From: Acidobacteriota bacterium
GTDB lineage: Bacteria > Chlamydiota > Chlamydiia > Chlamydiales > Rhabdochlamydiaceae
Assembly: GCA_903970255.1 (NCBI GenBank)
Contig: CAJCHM010000011.1
Span: forward strand, 1-61,587
DNA: 61,587 nt
Direction: 5' to 3'
The position numbers were made by a program, and so were the translations under genes. The notes beneath the pieces are model-generated. The model saw only the letters and a program-made list of their open reading frames with translations, was not told the DNA's origin and searched no databases. This document shows, piece by piece, positions 54,119 through 61,587 of this stretch (positions are counted from its first letter, which is position 1; each line of letters begins with the position of its first letter).

Positions 54119-54277
54119 ATGGCAAAGGGCGCACGCGAAAAAATTAAAATGAAAAGCACGGAAAGCACGGAATGTTACTGGACGACAAAAAACAAACGCA
54201 CTGTCACAGGAAGAATCGAGCTAAAAAAATACGATAAAAAGCTCAAAAAACACGTGATCTTCAAAGAAGCAAAATAA
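54119..54277 (+). CDS. rpmG: 50S ribosomal protein L33
   Basis: A 52-residue protein beginning MAKGAREKIKMKSTESTECY and ending KYDKKLKKHVIFKEAK, the whole of bacterial L33. Structural component of the 50S subunit. The zinc-binding Cys pairs of the C+ form are absent, as in Chlamydia (C- form). GAGG precedes the ATG by 5 bp. In Chlamydia rpmG (CT150) likewise precedes the lolE- and lolD-like genes. Confidence 0.95.
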   Translation: MAKGAREKIKMKSTESTECYWTTKNKRTVTGRIELKKYDKKLKKHVIFKEAK

Positions 54278-54480
54278 AGAGTTTTTGTCGGTAGCAAGAG
54301 TCTTGGAATCTATGAATTTGTTCTCTGGGGTAAAATTGCATCTTTTAGAATAAGATGATCTAGTTTTAACACAGAGACGGGAAACCACAGAGAAGAAATT
54401 CATACTCTAAATCGGGTAACGCCTTCCTGATGAGTTGATAGCGAAAAGTTTACACCCTACTGCCCAGGTCAAAGAGATCT

Positions 54481-56499
54481 ATGTTTGAGTTATCGATCGC
54501 CTTGAAATATCTAATTCCCAGGCGAAAACAACTCTCCGTTTCTCTCATTGCCCTTCTCTCTGTGGCTGTGATCTCCCTCGTCGTTTGGCTTGTGCTGGTT
54601 TTCCTCTCGGTCACAGAAGGGATTGAGCGCAACTGGCTGCAGAAGCTCACAACACTCAATGCACCTCTCCGAATCACCCCTACGCAGCATTACTATTCCT
54701 CATATTACTACCATATCGATGAAGTAAGCTCAAATTCTGGATATACCGTTAAAAATATTGCCGAAAAAATCCAAGCGCAAAATTCCGACCCTTATTCTCC
54801 TCTTGAAGATGGGGAACTCCCCGCTCATTTTCCTAAACCCGATTTGGGAGGGGATACTACTTTAAAAGACCCGGTCAAAGGTCTCTACGCAACACTTTCT
54901 AAGCTCAAGCAAAACCGCGCAGATCTTGTATATCAAGATTTTGAGATCAGCGGCGCTCTGTTGCGGCTTCAGATGTTGCGGCCAGGCAATGGACTTACCG
55001 ATGAAAAGACTCAATCCTACTTAACCCAAGTCTCCTACTTAGCTTCTTTCCCTGATCATTGCCCTGGCCTTCATTCCTTGCTTCTATCCCCCAGAGAGCA
55101 GGATTTAAACCACCTCATCAACCTCTCTGCCCATTCAACCGAGCTCTCTCGGCAAGACTCCCCAGCGCTTACCCAAAAAACCGATCAAGAGACTGCTCAA
55201 AAACGGATCAGAAAACTCCTTAGCCAAGTGGTGATCAAAGAGCTTAAACCCCACTATCCTCTTTGGCAGTTCCCTTCCTCTCTTTTGCCTGAAAATCAAA
55301 TTCTCAAAGCAGCAGCGATCTATCGAAGCGGCAAGTTAATCCGGATTGAAATCCCAACTGAGGGCACAGTGGAGAACCCGATTAACCTTTGGAAAGAAAA
55401 CGATCAGTTGTTCATTGGGAATCATCCAAATGACAAAGAGAAAATTCCTCAGAACACCCCGCTTTTGTCCCATGGGCAGCTGTTGCTCCATGTTGAAGGT
55501 GTATCTGCTAGAAATCCGGTTGTTTTTAAAATTAAAACCGCCCTACAGGGAGTTTCCCTTAGAGGTGAGGTCCCTTTGAGAGGTCTTGAAATTGCAAAGG
55601 CTGATTTCAATACTAAAAACAAATCCCCAATCCTTTCTGTAAATGAAGAAAAAGAAACCGAGGTTCTCCTTGCCAAATCTTATTTAGACAGCGGTGTGAT
55701 GATTGGCGATCGAGGCTATCTCTCCTATTCCAGCTCCACCTCTAGCTCGCTGCAAGAACATCGCCTTCCCATCTTTGTCGCAGGATTCTACGATCCGGGC
55801 ATTCTCTCGGTTGGCAACAAGTGCATTCTGGTTCCTCCATCGGTAACGCAGGCGATCAACTCTTCTAGCTCATCATTCAACCTCGACAAGACGCAGGCCA
55901 ACGGCATTTTGGTTTGGTTTGATAATCTGAAAAACACAGAAGAGATCAAACAACAAATCCTTACCGCCTTGACAGAGCAAGGGCTTGATAAATATTGGCA
56001 GCTGACCACATTCCGCCAGTATGACTTTGCCAAAGACCTCATGGAACAATTCCAAAGCGATAAATATCTATTTGCGCTTGTGGGTATCATCATCCTGGTT
56101 GTCGCCTGCTGCAATATCATTTCTATGCTTGTGCTGCTTGTCAATGACAAAAGGCGGGAAATCGGAATTCTGCAAGCCATGGGAGCTTCCCACTTCAGCA
56201 TCGCCTCCATCTTTGGCACGTGCGGAGTGATGATGGGAGTTCTAAGTAGTATCATCGGTACCATCGGAGCGTTGTTTACTCTCAAATATATCGACTCGAT
56301 TGTCAGGATGCTCAGCTTCTTCCAGGGGCATGATGCCTTTAATACTGCATTTTTCGGCCAGTCATTGCCAAATGCTTTAAGTGAAGATGCTCTTACATTT
56401 ATCGTGATCACAACCCCCATCATCTCACTTTTGGCAGGACTCATTCCCGCGATTAAGGCCTGCCGTCTTAGACCCTCTGAAATCTTGAGGGCTGAGTAA
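54481..56499 (+). CDS. lolE: LolC/LolE-type ABC transporter permease, enlarged
   Basis: Membrane subunit of the lipoprotein-releasing transporter, which passes lipoproteins from the inner membrane to the carrier LolA. One N-terminal helix (LIALLSVAVISLVVWLVLVF, residues about 22-41) is followed by a periplasmic region of about 480 residues and the three-helix FtsX domain (FALVGIIILVVACCNIISML, then DKRREIGILQAMGAS). At 672 residues it is far longer than E. coli LolC/E (about 400); the extra lies in the periplasmic part. No second permease gene is adjacent, so it may work as a homodimer. TAATG overlap with lolD. Confidence 0.85.
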   Translation: MFELSIALKYLIPRRKQLSVSLIALLSVAVISLVVWLVLVFLSVTEGIERNWLQKLTTLNAPLRITPTQHYYSSYYYHIDEVSSNSGYTVKNIAEKIQAQNSDPYSPLEDGELPAHFPKPDLGGDTTLKDPVKGLYATLSKLKQNRADLVYQDFEISGALLRLQMLRPGNGLTDEKTQSYLTQVSYLASFPDHCPGLHSLLLSPREQDLNHLINLSAHSTELSRQDSPALTQKTDQETAQKRIRKLLSQVVIKELKPHYPLWQFPSSLLPENQILKAAAIYRSGKLIRIEIPTEGTVENPINLWKENDQLFIGNHPNDKEKIPQNTPLLSHGQLLLHVEGVSARNPVVFKIKTALQGVSLRGEVPLRGLEIAKADFNTKNKSPILSVNEEKETEVLLAKSYLDSGVMIGDRGYLSYSSSTSSSLQEHRLPIFVAGFYDPGILSVGNKCILVPPSVTQAINSSSSSFNLDKTQANGILVWFDNLKNTEEIKQQILTALTEQGLDKYWQLTTFRQYDFAKDLMEQFQSDKYLFALVGIIILVVACCNIISMLVLLVNDKRREIGILQAMGASHFSIASIFGTCGVMMGVLSSIIGTIGALFTLKYIDSIVRMLSFFQGHDAFNTAFFGQSLPNALSEDALTFIVITTPIISLLAGLIPAIKACRLRPSEILRAE

Positions 56500-57182
56500 T
56501 GAAAACCACCATTCTTAAAGCAACCCACCTGAAGAAAACATTTTCCTCCCCGGCGCTCGTAGAGGTATTAAAAGAGGTGGACTTGGAAGTTTTTTCTGGG
56601 GAATCGGTTGCGATCGTCGGAAAATCGGGAGAGGGCAAAAGCACACTTCTCCATATCCTCGGAACGTTAGAAAAACCATGCAGCGGCATGCTTGAGATCT
56701 GCGGACAAAACACAGCTCATACCTTTTTGCCTAAATTGCGCAATCAACACATCGGTTTTATCTTTCAGAGCTACAACCTTCTCGATGAATATACAACCCT
56801 TGAAAATGTACTCATGCCCGCAAAAATTGGGCGCAAAGCAATCGATCGCAGCTCGACAGCTCATAAAAGAGCTCTTGAGCTTTTGAGCATTGTAGGGATT
56901 TCCGAGCGGGCCAATTTCCCTGCAAAACTTCTCTCCGGCGGCGAAAAACAGCGCGCAGCAATTGCAAGAGCGCTTTGCAATGACCCTTCTTTAATCCTGG
57001 CCGATGAACCCTCTGGCAACCTCGATCATCGCCACTCAACTGAGGTCCACTCTCTTCTTCTTGACCTCTGTAAAGATTTCAACAAAGCACTCATTGTCGT
57101 CACTCATGACAAAGAGCTCTCTTCCCTATGCAGTAAGAGATTAGAGTTAAAAGATGGCAATTTATTCCCCTTGTCACATTGA
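56499..57182 (+). CDS. lolD: LolD-type ABC transporter ATPase
   Basis: ATP-binding subunit that drives the LolC/E-type permease. Walker A GKSGEGKST (about residues 46-54), signature LLSGGEKQRAAIARAL, Walker B LILADEPSGNLD and the H-loop VVTHD. 227 residues. Its ATG shares one base with the permease stop (TAATG), so the two are translationally coupled, as CT151-CT152 in Chlamydia. Confidence 0.94.
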   Translation: MKTTILKATHLKKTFSSPALVEVLKEVDLEVFSGESVAIVGKSGEGKSTLLHILGTLEKPCSGMLEICGQNTAHTFLPKLRNQHIGFIFQSYNLLDEYTTLENVLMPAKIGRKAIDRSSTAHKRALELLSIVGISERANFPAKLLSGGEKQRAAIARALCNDPSLILADEPSGNLDHRHSTEVHSLLLDLCKDFNKALIVVTHDKELSSLCSKRLELKDGNLFPLSH

Positions 57183-57194
57183 AATGGAGGACTC

Positions 57195-58601
57195 ATGCAC
57201 ATTCTCATCGTTGGAACAGGCTACGTTGGCCTTGTTACAGCTGCGTGCCTTTCCGAAATGGGCCATCATGTCGTTTGCTTAGATATCGACGCCAAAAAAA
57301 TTGCCAACTTAAAGGGGGGAATCCTCCCTATTTATGAACCGGGCCTAAAAGAACTTGTGGATCGCAACTCTAGAGCAGGAAGGCTGACCTTCACCACAAA
57401 TTACGCTGAAGCGATTTGCCAGTGCTCCATCTGCTTCATCGCTGTCCCCACTCCTTCCAACCAAGATGGCTCTTGCAATCTAGAGTTTGTGATGGCAGCT
57501 GCAGCAGAAATTGCCAGACACATGGATGGGCATAAGATCATTGTTAATAAATCTACAGTTCCTGTCGGAACTGCAACTCTAGTAAAAGAGGCAATCCAAG
57601 CAGTTCTTGATAAGCGGAGCTCAAACCTCTCCTTTGATGTCGTCTCTAATCCTGAATTTCTAAAGGAAGGATGTGCCATCAATGATTGTATGAAGCCCGA
57701 TCGGATTATCCTCGGGATAGAAAGTGCAAAGGCAGCTAAAATCATGCGCGAGCTCTACTCAGCATTCACCATCAACCATGACCGGATCTTTGTGATGGAT
57801 ACCGTATCTGCAGAAATGACCAAGTACGCTGCTAATGCGATGCTTGCCCTACGCATCTCCTTCATGAACGAACTCTCCCATCTTTGTGAAAAGACAGGTG
57901 CCAACATCAAACAAGTGCGCGTTGGGATCGGATCCGATCAGAGGATTGGTTACCAATTTCTCTATGCTGGCGCAGGTTACGGCGGCTCTTGCTTTCCTAA
58001 AGACATCCGCGCGCTCATTGCCATGGGAAAAGAAAATGAAATAGAAATGCCTATCCTCAATGCGGTGGAAGAGATCAATGAACGGCAGAAAAAATCCCTT
58101 TCTAAAAAAATCCTTTCCTATTTTTCTTCACAGGGCGGAGTTAAAGATAAAACAATTGCGATCTGGGGACTCTCCTTCAAACCCGACACAGATGACATTA
58201 GGGAAGCTCCCGCCCTTACCCTTATTGAAGATCTACTGGCTGAGGGCGCGGCCATTCGCGCCTATGATCCGGTAGCTACTCTTAACGCCCTTAAACATTT
58301 TGGCAACCGCATTGAATTTTGCAAAGATGAATACGATACCGCCATCGATGCAGATGCCATCGTATTAATCACAGAGTGGAAACAATTTCGTCACATCGAC
58401 TTTTCAAAAATTATTCCCCATTTAAAACAAAAAGTCTTTTTCGATGGAAGAAACCAGTATCAATTAAGTGAGATGCAATCTCTTGGCATCCACTATTTTG
58501 GTATCGGCACTCCCTCATCAGTTGAGGATTTAAGTCTCATTGTTAATCGGCTGCAAACACAGATTCCAGATTGCGGCAACATATGTGCAGTGTCAAATTA
58601 A
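57195..58601 (+). CDS. ugd: UDP-glucose 6-dehydrogenase
   Basis: Oxidises UDP-glucose to UDP-glucuronate with NAD. N-terminal Rossmann fold ILIVGTGYVGLVTAACLSE; catalytic Cys in GYGGSCFPKDIRAL; C-terminal UDP-binding domain with SFKPDTDDIREAPAL. 468 residues, full length. UDP-glucuronate would serve glycan synthesis; no other such genes are in the window. A GGAGG precedes the ATG, and the stop overlaps the prenyltransferase start. Confidence 0.94.
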   Translation: MHILIVGTGYVGLVTAACLSEMGHHVVCLDIDAKKIANLKGGILPIYEPGLKELVDRNSRAGRLTFTTNYAEAICQCSICFIAVPTPSNQDGSCNLEFVMAAAAEIARHMDGHKIIVNKSTVPVGTATLVKEAIQAVLDKRSSNLSFDVVSNPEFLKEGCAINDCMKPDRIILGIESAKAAKIMRELYSAFTINHDRIFVMDTVSAEMTKYAANAMLALRISFMNELSHLCEKTGANIKQVRVGIGSDQRIGYQFLYAGAGYGGSCFPKDIRALIAMGKENEIEMPILNAVEEINERQKKSLSKKILSYFSSQGGVKDKTIAIWGLSFKPDTDDIREAPALTLIEDLLAEGAAIRAYDPVATLNALKHFGNRIEFCKDEYDTAIDADAIVLITEWKQFRHIDFSKIIPHLKQKVFFDGRNQYQLSEMQSLGIHYFGIGTPSSVEDLSLIVNRLQTQIPDCGNICAVSN

Positions 58602-59485
58602 TGGATACGCAGACATTTTTTTCTCACTCCCGGAAACAAATTGAAGAGAAGCTAAATGACCTCTTATTTTGCCCATCACAGATCCCTTTTTCAGATCTAT
58701 TTACCTCGGCAAGCTACTCACTTGCAGGTCCTGGAAAACGGCTCCGTCCCCTTTTGGTGCTAGCTACTGGAGCAACCTATGGCGTTTCCTTAGACAAGGC
58801 TCTTATCCCGGCATGCGCTCTTGAAATGATCCACACCTACTCTTTGATCCATGACGACCTCCCCTGCATGGATGACGATGACTTAAGACGGGGCAAACCC
58901 ACGCTCCATAAGATCGTCCCCCAGTGGCAAGCCCTGCTCACCGGGGATTTTCTTCTGACCTATGCATTTGAAATTTTAAGCACTGCGCCTCAACTCAATG
59001 CTGAGCAAAAAGTTGCCCTTGTCCACTCGTTGTCCACACATGCAGGGGCCCACGGCATGATTGGGGGACAGATGATCGATCTGATGTGTGAGGGAGAGAC
59101 GATCGACTGGGAGTTGCTAGAAAAGATGCATCAGGGAAAAACAGCCAGCCTCATTGCTGCAGCACTTCAATTTGGCGCCATCATTGCAGAGGCTTCTCCA
59201 ACAGATGTTGCACTCCTAAAACAAGCAGGTTATGCCGCAGGCGTTGCCTTTCAGCTCATCGATGATGTCCTTGATTACACAAGCACAGAGCAGGAACTTG
59301 GCAAACCTATCGGTTCCGACCATAAAAAATCCAAGGCAACAGCCGTAACACTGCTTGGCGTTGACTCAGCTAAGCAAAAGGCCGTGGATTTGCTAGAGGC
59401 TGCCGATACTCATCTCAAGTCTCTTTCTAGGCCGTCCCCTCTGATCAGGGCTCTGTTTGATCAGATGGTCAACAGGCGCAAGTAG
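58601..59485 (+). CDS. ispA: Short-chain polyprenyl diphosphate synthase (farnesyl/geranylgeranyl type)
   Basis: Condenses isopentenyl diphosphate with allylic diphosphates. First Asp-rich motif: SLIHDDLPCMDDDDLRRGKP; second: FQLIDDVLDYTSTEQELGKP. 294 residues from ATG 58601, which overlaps the ugd stop (TAATG); an upstream in-frame ATG at 58571 lies within ugd and is less likely. Product length (C15 or C20) depends on residues ahead of the first motif (CALEMIHTYSLIHDD), which suit either. Confidence 0.9.
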   Translation: MDTQTFFSHSRKQIEEKLNDLLFCPSQIPFSDLFTSASYSLAGPGKRLRPLLVLATGATYGVSLDKALIPACALEMIHTYSLIHDDLPCMDDDDLRRGKPTLHKIVPQWQALLTGDFLLTYAFEILSTAPQLNAEQKVALVHSLSTHAGAHGMIGGQMIDLMCEGETIDWELLEKMHQGKTASLIAAALQFGAIIAEASPTDVALLKQAGYAAGVAFQLIDDVLDYTSTEQELGKPIGSDHKKSKATAVTLLGVDSAKQKAVDLLEAADTHLKSLSRPSPLIRALFDQMVNRRK

Positions 59486-59495
59486 TGGTTGTTAA

Positions 59496-59519
59496 TAAGT
59501 GGCTTATCTGATTGCCACT
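59496..59519 (+). terminator. Hairpin after ispA
   Basis: AAGTGGC, loop TTATCTGATT, GCCACTT, followed by TCAAATTTATTTTC. Weak terminator candidate. Confidence 0.4.
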
Positions 59520-59537
59520 TTCAAATTTATTTTCACA

Positions 59538-59565
59538 TTGAAGTTAATTTATTTTTCCGTATAAT
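59538..59565 (+). promoter_or_regulatory. Predicted promoter of the F-box/LRR gene
   Basis: TTGAAG (59538-59543), 16-bp spacer, perfect TATAAT (59560-59565), in AT-rich DNA, 63 bp before the ATG. Confidence 0.5.
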
Positions 59566-59628
59566 AATTAACATTGAAAATATAGTTTATTAAAAAAATC
59601 AAACTAATTTAAAAATGAAAGTGTCATT

Positions 59629-61587
59629 ATGAATAACACAACCAATAATACAGAGAGTCTCTGGCAATATTTGCCCAAGCTAATATCTCAAGAAATCTTA
59701 TCCTATTGCAATCCTAAGGTTCGTCTTGTGAGTAAATCATTTTGTGCTGATTTTGACTCTGCTTGTAAAGGACTCATTTGGAATCCTTTAAAGTACACAA
59801 ACAGCCTAAAGGGTTCGGAGGAGGCTGGGCTTGCGACATTTATAAAGATATTTGAAACAGCGGTATTGCATTACTCCAATCAAACCATTGATATTGAATT
59901 TCTTACTAGAAAAAAGAAAGAGTTATTAAAAACACTTGAAGCTAACCATAATTCCAAAGAAAAACCATGTACAGAATGTCAAGGTCAACAGGAGCTGCTG
60001 AGCAATGGTTTTATGCTATTAAAACGTTATTTTGAGGCGACAAAATACACTAAAAGAATTGAAGCGAAAGAAGCAGATGCTAAGGCGCAATACAGAACAG
60101 AGGTCAATTTTAGCGATATAAATAATGAAATTCTCCAGGCTTTTAGAGGCTCTGAGCTTCTCTGCTTAACCAGAAAGTGCCCCTATCAATTGAAGCTTCC
60201 CAAAATCTCCGCAGAACTTCAAGATTGGCTAGACAAAGCAGAAAATCAACGCGAGCTTGCCAAAATCACGCGGCAGACCTGGGATCTTCCTTTCGGATGT
60301 GGTCTTGCTCCTCAGTTTACTCTGTTTAGCAACTTGGAGAAACTTAATCTCGCTAATAATGATCTTTGCACTCTTCCCAGTCCACTGGCTCAACTACGAG
60401 TGACCACTCTTGAATTAAAAAATAACTCTTTTACCGAGATTCCCGCTTGTATCTTCACCATTTCTTCACTTACAAGCCTGGATATGAGCAGTAATCAAAT
60501 CAGCGTGCTACCGGAGGACAGGTTGAAGCTTATAAATTTAAAAGAACTCGATTTAGAAAATAATTGTCTTAAGATGCTTCCTCAATCGATGGGAAATCTT
60601 ATCCAACTGAGCAGACTTAACCTAAGTAGCAACGCATTCAAGGAATTCCCCTCTGAAGTAACCCAGCTCACCAACCTCAGAATGCTTTACCTACAAGATA
60701 ACATGATAGAGATGATACCCAATGAGATTGGCAATCTCAAAGAGTTGCACTTTCTTTACCTTAGCAGAAATGCAATACAGCAGCTCCCTGATACATTTAT
60801 GAATCTCAAAAAATTAGAAGTACTTTACCTTGACCAAAACCAATTGAGGTCAATTAAACCGCTCAATGGATTGCAGTCTCTCAGACGGCTTTATCTTGAA
60901 AAAAATCAACTTACCTCTGAACAGTGTCAATATGTTCCGAAAGCTGGTCAGATTTACCTTCAAGAAAACCTAATGAATTGCATTGAGGGGTTTCGCGATT
61001 TCACTGGGACTCATACACTTATGTTGGATTATAATGGAATCACCGATATAAGCAAGCTGTGGGAGCTTTCCAGCTTAAAATTACAAGCGTTATCTATCAC
61101 TGGCAACCAGATAACTTGTCTCCAATACTTTGTAAATGTAAATGAGATCGAATTCCAAAATAATCCTTTGATGAGAGTGAGTTCTAAATATTATCAGACG
61201 AGACCGGCTATTCAACAACTCGTAGCCGAGTGTAAAAAAATAGCTAAATCCCCGCTTGAGGTGCTGTACAAGGCATGTCTTACATTGGATTATCAAGGAA
61301 AGGAATATTTTAAACAAGAAATAGAGGGGTTCAAGGGGCTTGTCGATGAACTGATCCTAGAGGATCAGAATCGACTATTTAGACTACGTGCAGAACTCGG
61401 TAAGTGTCCTGAAAAGGAAGATCGCGAAGTCTGGGGAAAAGAGCACCTGTTTGACAAGGAGGAGTTGTTTCTTGCTGCGGTAAGAGATTTAACAGCCCAA
61501 TCCCGGGTTCAGGTTCTATATAAGGCATGCGATGATAGATTGGATTATCAAGGAGAAGAGCAATTTGAACAAAAAATAGAGAGGTTC
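59629..61587 (+). CDS. F-box and leucine-rich-repeat protein, continues past the window
   Basis: Open for 653 codons to the right edge with no stop. Residues about 10-42 form an F-box (SLWQYLPKLISQEILSYC...VRLVSKSFCADF). Residues about 60-200 are helical with a CTEC motif. About 12 LRRs follow from residue 235 to 510 (LEKLNLANNDLCTLP, LKELDLENNCLKMLP and so on). From about residue 535 a new helical repeat appears twice: SPLEVLYKACLTLDYQGKEY and SRVQVLYKACDDRLDYQGEE, each followed by FxQxIExF. F-box plus LRR is the layout of eukaryotic FBXL substrate receptors. No signal peptide. It is the last gene of the window, after ispA on the same strand but with its own promoter. Confidence 0.85.
   Translation, partial: MNNTTNNTESLWQYLPKLISQEILSYCNPKVRLVSKSFCADFDSACKGLIWNPLKYTNSLKGSEEAGLATFIKIFETAVLHYSNQTIDIEFLTRKKKELLKTLEANHNSKEKPCTECQGQQELLSNGFMLLKRYFEATKYTKRIEAKEADAKAQYRTEVNFSDINNEILQAFRGSELLCLTRKCPYQLKLPKISAELQDWLDKAENQRELAKITRQTWDLPFGCGLAPQFTLFSNLEKLNLANNDLCTLPSPLAQLRVTTLELKNNSFTEIPACIFTISSLTSLDMSSNQISVLPEDRLKLINLKELDLENNCLKMLPQSMGNLIQLSRLNLSSNAFKEFPSEVTQLTNLRMLYLQDNMIEMIPNEIGNLKELHFLYLSRNAIQQLPDTFMNLKKLEVLYLDQNQLRSIKPLNGLQSLRRLYLEKNQLTSEQCQYVPKAGQIYLQENLMNCIEGFRDFTGTHTLMLDYNGITDISKLWELSSLKLQALSITGNQITCLQYFVNVNEIEFQNNPLMRVSSKYYQTRPAIQQLVAECKKIAKSPLEVLYKACLTLDYQGKEYFKQEIEGFKGLVDELILEDQNRLFRLRAELGKCPEKEDREVWGKEHLFDKEELFLAAVRDLTAQSRVQVLYKACDDRLDYQGEEQFEQKIERF

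Noticed and set aside
54278-54480. A small gene between rpmG and lolE
   Set aside because: No frame with start, ribosome-binding site and recognisable composition was found in these 203 bp.

Overview
The window reads as chromosome from an environmental chlamydia (order Parachlamydiales, amoeba- or arthropod-associated relatives of Chlamydia). The species cannot be fixed from sequence alone. The evidence is gene content and gene order matching Chlamydia trachomatis blocks as I know them: phoH with the CT016- and CT017-like genes; rmuC-pssA-nrdA-nrdB with the M16 protease and htrA (CT823-CT828); pyrG-ruvX-zwf-pgl (CT183-CT186); and rpmG-lolE-lolD (CT150-CT152). The ribonucleotide reductase small subunit has Phe at the usual radical Tyr position (class Ic), as in Chlamydia. 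Eukaryote-like domains (F-box, LRR, WD40, and an apparent RasGAP) point to life inside a eukaryotic cell.

Layout. 1-5.7 kb: RNase II family gene, small membrane protein, phoH, a SWIM-type zinc-motif protein and a secreted SH3 protein resembling the Ctad1 invasin. 5.7-8.55 kb: an inserted segment between 74-bp direct repeats, holding a decayed IS and an LRR effector candidate. 8.6-12.3 kb: ferritin-like protein, truncated NYN gene, a fusion of F-box with a GExH (EreA/ChaN-like) domain, and several foldback elements. 12.35-20.4 kb: rmuC-pssA, divergent from nrdA (with a LAGLIDADG intein) and nrdB, behind tandem NrdR boxes. 20.4-29 kb: an accessory island with two copies of a coiled-coil gene pair, one of them leading into a 978-residue caspase-like (clan CD) protein, plus a VapBC-type module, a broken AAA ATPase gene and transposon debris. 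29-38.6 kb: M16 protease, F-box/WD40 protein, htrA, an amino-acid antiporter and rarA. 38.6-43.4 kb: a candidate structured RNA, tandem foldback elements, a methyltransferase and a protein with a RasGAP-like domain. 43-54 kb: PPi-phosphofructokinase, serine dehydratase, CTP synthase, ruvX, the oxidative pentose-phosphate genes zwf-opcA-pgl, a TerC-family protein and tsaD. 54-59.5 kb: rpmG, a LolCDE-type transporter, UDP-glucose dehydrogenase and a prenyl diphosphate synthase. 59.6 kb to the end: an F-box/LRR gene running off the window.

Two themes stand out. First, a set of candidate host-directed proteins (F-box+LRR, F-box+WD40, F-box+GExH domain, RasGAP, clan CD protease, LRR with a nuclear-localisation-like tail) lies scattered between housekeeping operons, mostly behind AT-rich upstream DNA. 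Second, intergenic spaces are filled with at least eight sequence-unrelated families of foldback elements of nearly constant length (about 160 bp), several with target-site duplications. The housekeeping genes are ordinary apart from the intein, whose +1 extein residue is Gly.
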